Assembly (NCBI GenBank): GCA_010092775.1 | Contig: JAADYZ010000567.1 | Span: forward strand, 1 to 5,885 | Reading direction: 5' to 3' | Source: Chloroflexota bacterium | Lineage (GTDB): Bacteria > Chloroflexota > Anaerolineae > Aggregatilineales > UBA3940 | DNA length: 5,885 bases | Shown here: piece by piece, positions 1-4,788 of the stretch | Layout: the number at the start of each line of letters is the position of its first letter | Numbering within the stretch: position 1 is the stretch's first letter | Position numbers and translations under genes: made by a program | The notes under the pieces: generated by a model | Database searches by the model: none | The model's input: only the letters and a program-made list of their open reading frames with translations | What the model was told of the DNA's origin: nothing

Positions 1-12
1 ATGGTGAACCCT

Positions 13-60
13 CCACAAGTAGCTTATTTGTGAAAGACTTTACAAACAGGCTACTTGTGG
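13..60. promoter_or_regulatory. 48-base imperfect palindrome with a Rex/CRP-like core
   Basis: Perfect 11-base arms at 13-23 (CCACAAGTAGC) and 50-60 (GCTACTTGTGG) flank an inner dyad with the same centre (36.5). The core at 28-45 reads TTGTGAA-AGAC-TTTACAA, one base from a perfect dyad. It resembles the Rex operator (TTGTGAA-N4-TTCACAA) and also the CRP/FNR-type TGTGA-N6-TCACA (9 of 10 conserved bases). Nineteen of 24 position pairs are Watson-Crick, and two more would be G-U in plus-strand RNA, so an RNA hairpin or palindromic repeat is an alternative. No T-run follows on either strand, which argues against a standard intrinsic terminator. The palindrome is seen directly; the regulator is inferred. 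Confidence 0.45.
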
Positions 61-65
61 TCCCA

Positions 66-79
66 GTGTAGAACTACAC
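66..79. repeat. 14-base palindrome GTGTAG-AA-CTACAC
   Basis: Two perfect 6-base arms are separated by AA, six bases right of the larger palindrome at 13-60 and 15 bases downstream of the minus-strand stop at 95-97. It could be half of a compound operator for a leftward gene beyond the window, or a small hairpin at the 3' end of the preceding transcript. There is no T-tract to support termination. Confidence 0.35.
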
Positions 80-94
80 CGAAGATGGCAGGCT

Positions 95-505
95 CTATGC
101 GGGCTCTTGACTGCTCAAGCGGATCTGGGCAGTCTTCAGGGCCTGTTCCAGGTTGGGTTCCAGTAGAATGCTCACCCCCAAGGAGGCGATGTTGTATTGG
201 GGCTGCTCATTCACTGCCTCGGTGATCGTCTGGGAGATAAAGTCATCCCCCACCAGGATCGGCACAAGCTGATCGAAGAAGCTCGGCACAACCCGGCCCA
301 CCTCACCCATGCCCTGGACGACGGTCGAGAAATCCATCTGGTGGCCTTCAAGGTTCCAGATGACGGCGCAGCGGTCCCCAATGTGCTGCTTGAAGGTCAA
401 GACGGCTTCAATGGCAATACGCGCGTCTTGTGCGGGGTCAAACGGTGGATCATAGCGAATGACAATGATCCGATCAGCATTGCGCTCATCGATAACGACA
501 GTCAT
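95..505 (-). CDS. Hypothetical 136-residue soluble protein, possibly STAS/SpoIIAA-like
   Basis: A complete frame with ATG at 505 and TAG at 95-97. The start is supported by a GGGAGG ribosome binding site (516-521, minus strand) 10 bases upstream. There is no signal peptide or membrane segment. The residue pattern suggests alternating strands and helices: strand 12-18 (RIIVIRY), helix about 25-40, strand 46-51 (CAVIWNL), helix about 58-72, strand 81-86 (LVPILVG), helix 88-99, strand 109-114 (LGVSILL) and a C-terminal helix from about 117. That order, with a buried VIWNL-type strand and a late LVG turn, recalls the STAS-like stand-alone proteins common in Chloroflexota, but I see no diagnostic phosphorylatable residue. 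It is the last minus-strand gene in the window, 82 bases after the DUF4386-like gene. Its ribosome binding site lies in a predicted hairpin. The gene is secure; the fold is tentative. Confidence 0.8.
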   Translation of the reverse strand: MTVVIDERNADRIIVIRYDPPFDPAQDARIAIEAVLTFKQHIGDRCAVIWNLEGHQMDFSTVVQGMGEVGRVVPSFFDQLVPILVGDDFISQTITEAVNEQPQYNIASLGVSILLEPNLEQALKTAQIRLSSQEPA

Positions 506-515
506 AACAGAACAT

Positions 516-557
516 CCTCCCTATACTTGCACGGACACTACTTCCAGTATAAGGAGG
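516..557 (-). promoter_or_regulatory. Hairpin that would sequester the RBS of the 136-residue gene
   Basis: On the minus strand the 5' arm CCTCCTTATACT (557-546) pairs with the 3' arm AGTATAGGGAGG (527-516): 11 Watson-Crick pairs and one G-U pair, with an 18-base loop. The 3' arm contains the Shine-Dalgarno GGGAGG, which ends 10 bases before the ATG at 505, so the 5' CCTCC acts as an anti-SD. This is the architecture of a translational on/off hairpin or RNA thermometer. The arms also carry TATACT hexamers facing both ways (522-527 plus, 551-546 minus), so the dyad could instead be an operator over a -10 element. The pairing is seen; the role is inferred. Confidence 0.45.
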
Positions 558-587
558 GCCAATCGGAGTGGCGAGTGTAAGTCTACA

Positions 588-1295
588 TCAAGCGGGTTGG
601 GGTGCGGCCTTGGGCAGGGCCTCTTCCTTAACCCCTTTGATCAGCAGCCACAGGGGGAAGGCCACTTCGGCTATGGCAATCGGGATAGCGACATAGAACG
701 GCGTCGTTAGATAGCTGTCGAAGAAGAGCAGACCCGCGCTGTCAATTACATAGCCTAGCCCGGCGAGGACCAGCAGGATACCCAACACCTGAGGCAGGAA
801 TCCGGACTGATAGACCAGGTAGCCCAAGACCATCACATGCAAACTGAGGAAGACAATACCGATGGTGTAACCAAGATCGTGGGCGTTGAAGAGCAGCAGC
901 ACCAGGGCATCGAGTTGGGCGGGATCGAACACTGAGAGGTAAGCAGCCCCGCTGGCCAAGAGCGATACCACGAACAAGCTCAGCAGGTTGAGGCCATGAA
1001 TGATTGTCATAGCCAGGCGGGCGGCCATCGCCGTCATAGAGAGCGTATGGTCCACCGCCTTAAAGAGGTCAAACAAAATCACCGTCAGAACGATTTCAGC
1101 CAAGAAGATGATCAAATAGCCCACCAATCCGGCCTGGAACAAACCGGTGGAGGCGGCCAGGTTGCTCGTGGTGGCGGCGGCATCACCGGCCACAACCAGC
1201 GTTGAGGGAACATAGATGATGCTGAAGGGTCCGATAACGGCGATCAAGAGATACAGGACGGCAGCGATACGTGCCAATCGATTGAGTGAATGCAT
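588..1295 (-). CDS. DUF4386-like six-helix membrane protein
   Basis: A 235-residue integral membrane protein with about six hydrophobic segments: 9-29, 54-78, 88-118, 140-162, 168-190 and 199-220, then a short charged tail ending KAAPQPA. The N-terminus (NRLARIAAVLYLL), the conserved-looking NAHDLGY stretch at 137-143 and the FLPQVLGILLVLAGLGYVID segment at 166-185 match what I know of the DUF4386 family (about 210-240 residues, function unknown). ATG at 1295 is preceded by GAGG and GGAAGG purine runs. It lies 126 bases after the end of the pdhAB/small-protein operon and 82 bases before the 136-residue gene, same strand, so it could be read through from upstream or have its own promoter. No enzymatic residues are evident. 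Family call fairly sure; function unknown. Confidence 0.85.
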   Translation of the reverse strand: MHSLNRLARIAAVLYLLIAVIGPFSIIYVPSTLVVAGDAAATTSNLAASTGLFQAGLVGYLIIFLAEIVLTVILFDLFKAVDHTLSMTAMAARLAMTIIHGLNLLSLFVVSLLASGAAYLSVFDPAQLDALVLLLFNAHDLGYTIGIVFLSLHVMVLGYLVYQSGFLPQVLGILLVLAGLGYVIDSAGLLFFDSYLTTPFYVAIPIAIAEVAFPLWLLIKGVKEEALPKAAPQPA

Positions 1296-1391
1296 TTCCT
1301 TCCAACCTCGTGTGAACGGGAATAAGAAGAGGGGCCCAAGGGGTGGACGCCCTCAAGCACTTCTACGTTCGGTTGAAAGATGAGTTGCAAA

Positions 1392-1414
1392 GCTCGCCCA
1401 CCTGATCAGCGAGC
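1392..1414 (-). terminator. Weak terminator-like hairpin after the pdhAB operon
   Basis: On the minus strand, eight bases past the TAG of the 90-residue gene, GCTCGC and GCGAGC form a 6-base GC-rich stem around an 11-base loop, followed by TTTGC. The position fits an operon end, but the T-tract is only three bases, so termination would be partial and some read-through into the DUF4386-like gene is plausible. Confidence 0.35.
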
Positions 1415-1421
1415 AGACGGC

Positions 1422-1694
1422 CTAGTGATGGTCGTCGTGGCCGTGATGGTCTGAAGCAGCATGTGGATCAAAAGTGACGCCTGCTTCCGTCAAGCCAAAC
1501 ACGATGGCCGTGGCCAGCGATCCGGCAATCAGCCCGGCAGGCAGACCGCCAAGCAGCACACCGAAGGTCGCACCTGTCGCCGCGCCGACCAAGAAGGCAC
1601 CAGGGGCGCGTTGGCCTATGGGCAGGATCTCTGGCATAGGGATGCCACCGTGATGATGGTGATCATCGTGTGCGTGGGTATCGTGGTCAGTCAT
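1422..1694 (-). CDS. Small membrane protein with histidine-rich termini (90 aa)
   Basis: Thirteen of 90 residues are histidine, all in the two tails: H4, 7, 9 and 12-15 at the N-terminus, and H78, 83, 84, 86, 89 and 90 at the C-terminus, interleaved with aspartates. The middle is a glycine- and alanine-rich helical hairpin (about 33-50 and 52-68, with a turn near LLGGLPAG). Both tails would lie on the same side of the membrane, forming one potential divalent-metal (Zn, Ni, Co or Cu) binding surface. ATG at 1694 has a GGAG ribosome binding site (1702-1705) seven bases upstream and overlaps the preceding gene by 8 bases (ATGACTGA), implying translational coupling. It is the last gene of the pdhAB operon. 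No named family recognised. Metal storage or chaperoning is inference from composition alone. Confidence 0.75.
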   Translation of the reverse strand: MTDHDTHAHDDHHHHGGIPMPEILPIGQRAPGAFLVGAATGATFGVLLGGLPAGLIAGSLATAIVFGLTEAGVTFDPHAASDHHGHDDHH

Positions 1695-2001
1695 GGTTTG
1701 TCTCCAGGTCTTCGGTGGCAGCGCCAGCGCCGTCTTGCTCTGCGCGGTAGCGCTTCAACGAATTGTTTTGAACGGCAAAAAGGGCCGCACCAACCCCGGC
1801 TCCAATGGCGATGCCGATGGCCAGGTTTTCCATCGCCGATCCAATGCCGATCCCTAGTAGAATGCCAAACACCAGGCCCAAGCCCGGATTGGGCGGCACG
1901 CGTGTGGCCGCGAGCGGATCGTAAACATCGGGGCCGTCAATCGGGTCGCCGCCGAAATTGCGGCGTGGTTCGGGGTTTTCCGGTTCAGGTTGATCAGTCA
2001 T
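1687..2001 (-). CDS. Small glycine-zipper membrane protein (104 aa)
   Basis: A proline- and acid-rich soluble N-terminus (1-38, starting MTDQPEPENPEP) is followed by two glycine-rich hydrophobic helices at about 41-56 and 60-77, with a G-x-G-x-G pattern (GIGIG, GIAIGAGVGAA) typical of tightly packed glycine-zipper hairpins. A charged C-terminal tail (82-104) follows. I chose ATG 2001 rather than the in-frame ATG at 2025: it gives an 8-base ATGACTGA overlap with the upstream stop, identical to the next junction, and removes eight residues (MITILTWT) that lie wholly inside the previous gene. The spacing of its helices resembles the 90-residue neighbour, so the two may be distant paralogues. No family name can be given; the gene itself is well supported by packing and coupling. 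Confidence 0.75.
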   Translation of the reverse strand: MTDQPEPENPEPRRNFGGDPIDGPDVYDPLAATRVPPNPGLGLVFGILLGIGIGSAMENLAIGIAIGAGVGAALFAVQNNSLKRYRAEQDGAGAATEDLETNHD

Positions 2002-2233
2002 AGTCCAGGTCAATATCGTTATCAAGGCTGGCAGTTGGGCCGCCCTCGGAGGGGCCGAAGACCCAGAAGCTCCAGGCAGCGAAAAGAGTGAACAGAAACA
2101 TGATGACGCTGTCGCTGTAGGCGCTCAGCGCCATCCCACCAAGCAGGATTGCACCCAAGATCAGCAGGCGGCCCGCCTGCTCGGAAACACGCAGGGGGCC
2201 GCTCGGGTGGTCTGGTTGGGGTGGTTGCGCCAT
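1994..2233 (-). CDS. Small two-helix membrane protein with acidic tail (79 aa)
   Basis: A short polar, proline-rich N-terminus (MAQPPQPDHP, then LRVSEQAGR) precedes two hydrophobic helices at about 23-39 and 43-59 (the second aromatic: FLFTLFAAWSFWVF), then an acidic tail ending DNDIDLDYD. Length and layout match the other two small proteins of the operon: soluble tail, helix hairpin, charged tail. ATG 2233 is preferred; a GTG two codons earlier (2239) is possible and would add two residues. The gene starts 14 bases after the pdhB stop with no strong Shine-Dalgarno (only GTGAG close by), which suggests translation follows from pdhB. Its stop overlaps the next start by 8 bases. Unrecognised family, function unknown. 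Confidence 0.75.
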   Translation of the reverse strand: MAQPPQPDHPSGPLRVSEQAGRLLILGAILLGGMALSAYSDSVIMFLFTLFAAWSFWVFGPSEGGPTASLDNDIDLDYD

Positions 2234-2247
2234 GCTCACTATGGGCG

Positions 2248-3270
2248 TTAGATGATCGCCTTGACCGCAGCAACCACCTTAGACGGATTCGCCAGAGCGC
2301 TCTGCTCCAATTCCGCCGAATAGGGCAGCGGCGCATCGGCAGTCGAGACGCGCTGAACAGGAGCATCCATCCAGTCGAAGGCTTCTTCCATGATGACAGC
2401 GGAAATCTCCGAGCCAACGCCGTAAAGCTGGTGCGCTTCCTCGACGACCACACAGCGATTGGTCTTCTTGAAGCTCTCTAGCACTGTGTCTTTGTCCAAG
2501 GGGCGTAAGCTGCGCAGGTCAACCACCTCCGACGAGATGCCTTCCGCTTCAAGCTGTTCTGCGGCCTTGAGCGAAATCTCAACCATCTTCGAGTAACTGA
2601 CAATGGTGACGTCTGTGCCTTCGCGCTTGATGTCGGCCAAGCCAATCGGCACCTCGTAATCATCCACCGGAACGGGGCCGCGCCGCTGGTAGAGTGTGCT
2701 GTGTTCTACGAACAACACCGGATTGTTACGGCGTAAGGCGGTCTTGAGCATCCCTTTTGCATCGAATGGTGAGGCCGGAACAGCCACCTGAATGCCAGGG
2801 AAGTGGGCAAAAATATGCTCTGGGCTGTGCGAATGGGTCGCGCCCAACTGGCGACCGCCACCGGTCGTGGTGCGGATCACCACTGGTACGGTGAACTGCC
2901 CACCGAACATATAGTGCGCCTTGGCGGCATGGTTGATGATGGCGTCCAAGGCCAGAAAAGCAAAGTTGATCGTCATCAGCTCGGCCACCGGGCGGGTGCC
3001 GTTCATGGCTGCGCCAACTGCCGCACCGACGATCGCCATCTCGGAGATGGGGGTGTCGCGGATGCGCTCCGGCCCGAAGTGATCGTAAAAGCCACGGGTG
3101 ACCGCATAGGTCCCGCCCCACACACCGATCTCTTCACCCATGATGAAGATGCTCTCGTCGCGCTCCATCTCTTCCCACAGCGCATCGGAGATCGCTTCGC
3201 GGTAGGTCTTGGTCTCGGTTTGGCCGGTCGCGTGGGCGACCGTATCCAGAACATTAGTCGGCATAGACAT
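2248..3270 (-). CDS. pdhB: 2-oxoacid (pyruvate) dehydrogenase E1 component, beta subunit
   Basis: A 340-residue cytoplasmic protein of normal length for the E1 beta subunit, which pairs with E1 alpha in an alpha2beta2 thiamine-diphosphate enzyme that decarboxylates pyruvate and acetylates the lipoyl group of E2. The N-terminal pyrimidine-binding domain (about 20-195) carries MGEEIG at 44-49, with the glutamate that activates the cofactor aminopyrimidine, then DTPISE (72-77), the GGQF loop (123-126) and the GATHSHSPEH stretch (143-152). The transketolase C-terminal domain (about 205-335) includes DLRSLRPLD at 251-259. ATG 3270 is taken as start because GGAGG (3283-3287) lies 12 bases upstream; ATG 3264 is an alternative. 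The gene overlaps the end of pdhA by 17 bases. An acetoin or branched-chain E1 cannot be excluded because no E2 is adjacent. Confidence 0.95.
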   Translation of the reverse strand: MSMPTNVLDTVAHATGQTETKTYREAISDALWEEMERDESIFIMGEEIGVWGGTYAVTRGFYDHFGPERIRDTPISEMAIVGAAVGAAMNGTRPVAELMTINFAFLALDAIINHAAKAHYMFGGQFTVPVVIRTTTGGGRQLGATHSHSPEHIFAHFPGIQVAVPASPFDAKGMLKTALRRNNPVLFVEHSTLYQRRGPVPVDDYEVPIGLADIKREGTDVTIVSYSKMVEISLKAAEQLEAEGISSEVVDLRSLRPLDKDTVLESFKKTNRCVVVEEAHQLYGVGSEISAVIMEEAFDWMDAPVQRVSTADAPLPYSAELEQSALANPSKVVAAVKAII

Positions 3271-4219
3271 GATCGTATAGATCCTCCAGTTCGGGCAGGG
3301 GGCTTTCCTTGGCGAATTTCACAGCGGCAGCAACTTCTTCTTCCACCTGGGTGCCGATGTGGTCTAGCGCTTCTTGGGTGGCGACGCCATCCTCGATCAG
3401 CTTTTCAGCCCATAGGAAGATCGGATCACGGCGTTGGGCTTCGGTGATCTCTTCCTTGGTGCGATAGCGCTCCGGGTCGCCCATGGAGTGGCCGCGGAAG
3501 CGATAGGTGACCGCTTCAAAGAGGACGGGTCCGTTCTCTGGATCGCGCACATGTTCGACGGCCTCTCCGATCTCCTGGACCATGCCCTGTAAATCGTTGC
3601 CATCAATACGCTTGGCAGGCATGTTATAGGCGCGTGCCTTCTCGGTCAGTTCTTCGACGGCCGAGGCCCGTTTGACCGAGGTGCCCATGCCGTACTCGTT
3701 ATTCTCAATGATCCAAACGACCGGCAGTTTCCAGACACCAGCCATATTCAGTGCTTCGTGGAAGTAGCCAATATTCGTCGAGCCGTCGCCCATTAAGCAA
3801 ATGGTGACGCGATCGTCTCCGTTGTAATCATCGGCCAGGGCCAGGCCAGTAGCCAGCGGCAGGTGCCCACCGACAATTGCCCAGCCGCCCCACATGCGCT
3901 TCTCGACGTCAGCCAGGTGCATGGATCCGCCGCGCCCTTTGCTCACGCCGGTGGTGCGGCCCAACATTTCGGCCATCAGGCGGCCTGCTTCGAGGCCCTT
4001 AGCCAGGGCAATGCCATGATCGCGGTACGCCGTAATCACATTATCGTCGGGGCGCGTGGCGTACTTCACTGCCGCCGCCAGTGCTTCCTGCCCAATATAT
4101 AGATGTAAGAAACCACCGATATCTCCAGCGGAGTACAATTCGGCGCAGCGTTCCTCGAAACGCCGAATCGTGCGCATCAGGTGGTAAGCTTCCAGACGCT
4201 GTTCTGGTGTCAAACTCAT
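3254..4219 (-). CDS. pdhA: 2-oxoacid (pyruvate) dehydrogenase E1 component, alpha subunit
   Basis: A 321-residue cytoplasmic E1 alpha subunit. The thiamine-diphosphate/Mg motif is clear: GDG at 144-146, 26 residues, then NN at 173-174. Other family landmarks are YIGQEA (41-46), TAYRDHG (63-69), KGRGGSMH (94-101) with its active-site-region histidine, IVGGHLPLATG (115-125), and the RGHSMGDPERYRT loop (242-254) that orders over the cofactor and contains the conserved histidine. I chose ATG 4219 (MSLTPEQ): the frame stays open to 4309, but those 30 extra residues look unlike any E1 and the family normally starts here. A weak GGAGAG lies 13 bases upstream. It is the first gene of a five-gene operon and is translationally coupled to pdhB. 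Pyruvate is the likely substrate by similarity; AcoA-type acetoin dehydrogenase is the main alternative. Confidence 0.95.
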   Translation of the reverse strand: MSLTPEQRLEAYHLMRTIRRFEERCAELYSAGDIGGFLHLYIGQEALAAAVKYATRPDDNVITAYRDHGIALAKGLEAGRLMAEMLGRTTGVSKGRGGSMHLADVEKRMWGGWAIVGGHLPLATGLALADDYNGDDRVTICLMGDGSTNIGYFHEALNMAGVWKLPVVWIIENNEYGMGTSVKRASAVEELTEKARAYNMPAKRIDGNDLQGMVQEIGEAVEHVRDPENGPVLFEAVTYRFRGHSMGDPERYRTKEEITEAQRRDPIFLWAEKLIEDGVATQEALDHIGTQVEEEVAAAVKFAKESPLPELEDLYDHVYAD

Positions 4220-4241
4220 AGGGGATCTGTCTCTCTCCACC

Positions 4242-4263
4242 GCGTATATGGTGCGGAATACGC
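4242..4263. promoter_or_regulatory. Operator-like dyad in the pdhA leader
   Basis: Perfect 6-base arms GCGTAT and ATACGC are separated by 10 bases, about two helical turns in total, 23 bases upstream of the pdhA start. It sits between the -10-like TAGAAT (4286-4281, minus strand) and the start codon, a suitable place for a repressor. It could arise by chance; no known regulator consensus is matched. Confidence 0.3.
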
Positions 4264-4280
4264 AACGAGTCATTGGCCTA

Positions 4281-4286
4281 ATTCTA
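4281..4286 (-). promoter_or_regulatory. Candidate -10 element of the pdhA operon promoter
   Basis: TAGAAT on the minus strand matches the TATAAT consensus at five of six positions and lies 61 bases upstream of the pdhA ATG in the divergent spacer. No convincing -35 hexamer is seen at 16-18 bases, so it is only a candidate. The rest of the 4220-4470 spacer contains the features listed separately and no gene. Confidence 0.25.
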
Positions 4287-4394
4287 GCGGATTCGCCCCT
4301 GAAAAACATCCAGCAGGCGCTGCTCAGACGGCGGCCCTCTAGCGGGTTGCCATCGCGCTACCGGCCAAAGCGGTGCAAGCCTCGCCTCAATGGG

Positions 4395-4400
4395 TACAAT
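4395..4400 (+). promoter_or_regulatory. Candidate -10 element for the rightward operon
   Basis: TACAAT matches TATAAT at five of six positions and lies 70 bases before the chosen ATG at 4471. A poor -35 (GTGCAA) sits 16 bases upstream. It would start the transcript near 4407 and give a leader containing the hairpin at 4417-4449. It overlaps the coding region implied by the in-frame ATG at 4390, another reason to reject that start. Confidence 0.3.
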
Positions 4401-4416
4401 TAGACCTGGGACGATA

Positions 4417-4449
4417 CTCCCCGTCGCCTTCACAGGTCTGACGGGTGAG
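4417..4449 (+). other. Leader hairpin upstream of the 105-residue gene
   Basis: CTCCCCGTC (4417-4425) pairs with GACGGG-T-GAG (4440-4449, one bulged T). The inner GCCT/AGGT (4426-4429/4434-4437) can continue the stem around a TCAC loop, giving about 13 pairs. It ends seven bases before the AGGAGG ribosome binding site. No T-run follows, so it is not a simple terminator; it could stabilise the mRNA or modulate translation. Confidence 0.3.
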
Positions 4450-4456
4450 AACAGAC

Positions 4457-4462
4457 AGGAGG
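4457..4462 (+). promoter_or_regulatory. Ribosome binding site that fixes the start at 4471
   Basis: AGGAGG, eight bases before ATG 4471, is the best Shine-Dalgarno in the window. It decides the start of the 105-residue protein over the in-frame ATG at 4390, which has no comparable signal and would add 27 residues unlike a folded domain. Confidence 0.7.
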
Positions 4463-4470
4463 TCGAACGG

Positions 4471-4788
4471 ATGGCTTATGAACTGGGTGACTTTGTGTGG
4501 GCAGAACTGCCAGACCTGGACGGCGAATGGCCGGTGTGGTTCGTTGGGGCGCTGCAACAGGCCCAGGGCTACTGCGTCGTGGTGACGCTGACCCCCGGCA
4601 CAGACCTGTCAACCCTGACGGAACCCGACAGCTTGCGGTTCTATCCGCTCAAACTGAGCCAGTTGAGGGACCCGGACCCAGAAGAAGCTGAGAAGATGCA
4701 GCTTACGGCAACGCGTTTGCGCACCCTGCAAGAGGTCTGGCGCAAACGGCGCATCGAATTTGAACAAGAAGCGCTCAAGCTAGACTGA
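4471..4788 (+). CDS. Hypothetical 105-residue protein with SH3/PWWP-like N-terminus
   Basis: The N-terminal half begins GDFVWAELPDLDGEWPVWFVG (split here: GDFVWAEL at 6-13, then EWPVWFVGAL at 19-28), followed by strands 34-41 (YCVVVTLT) and 55-59 (LRFYP). This resembles the start of Tudor/PWWP-type SH3-like barrels, where a G-D-x-V-W strand is followed by a W-P-x-x-V strand; the comparison is by eye. The second half is a charged amphipathic helix (about 71-103). There is no signal peptide or membrane segment. The start at ATG 4471 is set by AGGAGG eight bases upstream. The stop overlaps the GNAT start by one base (TGATG), so the two are probably co-translated. No family name recognised. A nucleic-acid or protein-binding role is possible but unproven. 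Confidence 0.75.
   Translation: MAYELGDFVWAELPDLDGEWPVWFVGALQQAQGYCVVVTLTPGTDLSTLTEPDSLRFYPLKLSQLRDPDPEEAEKMQLTATRLRTLQEVWRKRRIEFEQEALKLD

Noticed and set aside
197..580. Plus-strand open frame (127 codons) opposite the 136-residue gene
   Set aside because: The minus-strand gene has a strong ribosome binding site and a regular alternating strand/helix pattern; the plus frame lacks both.
1461..2003. Plus-strand open frame (180 codons) opposite the small membrane protein genes
   Set aside because: The minus-strand genes show helix hairpins, start/stop coupling and ribosome binding sites; the plus frame is arginine/glutamine-rich without structure and has no Shine-Dalgarno.
2022..2453. Minus-strand open frame (143 codons) in another register across the pdhB 3' end
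   Set aside because: Overlaps conserved pdhB C-terminal sequence; the translation is arginine/tryptophan/proline-rich, typical of an out-of-frame reading.
2803..3447. Long plus-strand open frame (214 codons) antisense to pdhA/pdhB
   Set aside because: It lies across two well-recognised E1 genes on the other strand; its translation has no recognisable motif and is rich in R, G and H as expected from a GC-rich complement.
4220..4309. Thirty-codon N-terminal extension of pdhA, considered as a targeting or regulatory extension
   Set aside because: Not like any E1 alpha N-terminus, contains the likely promoter and dyad, and the internal ATG at 4219 matches the usual family start.
4390..4470. Upstream ATG 4390 as start of the 105-residue protein
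   Set aside because: No Shine-Dalgarno, overlaps the TACAAT promoter candidate and the leader hairpin; ATG 4471 has AGGAGG at ideal spacing.
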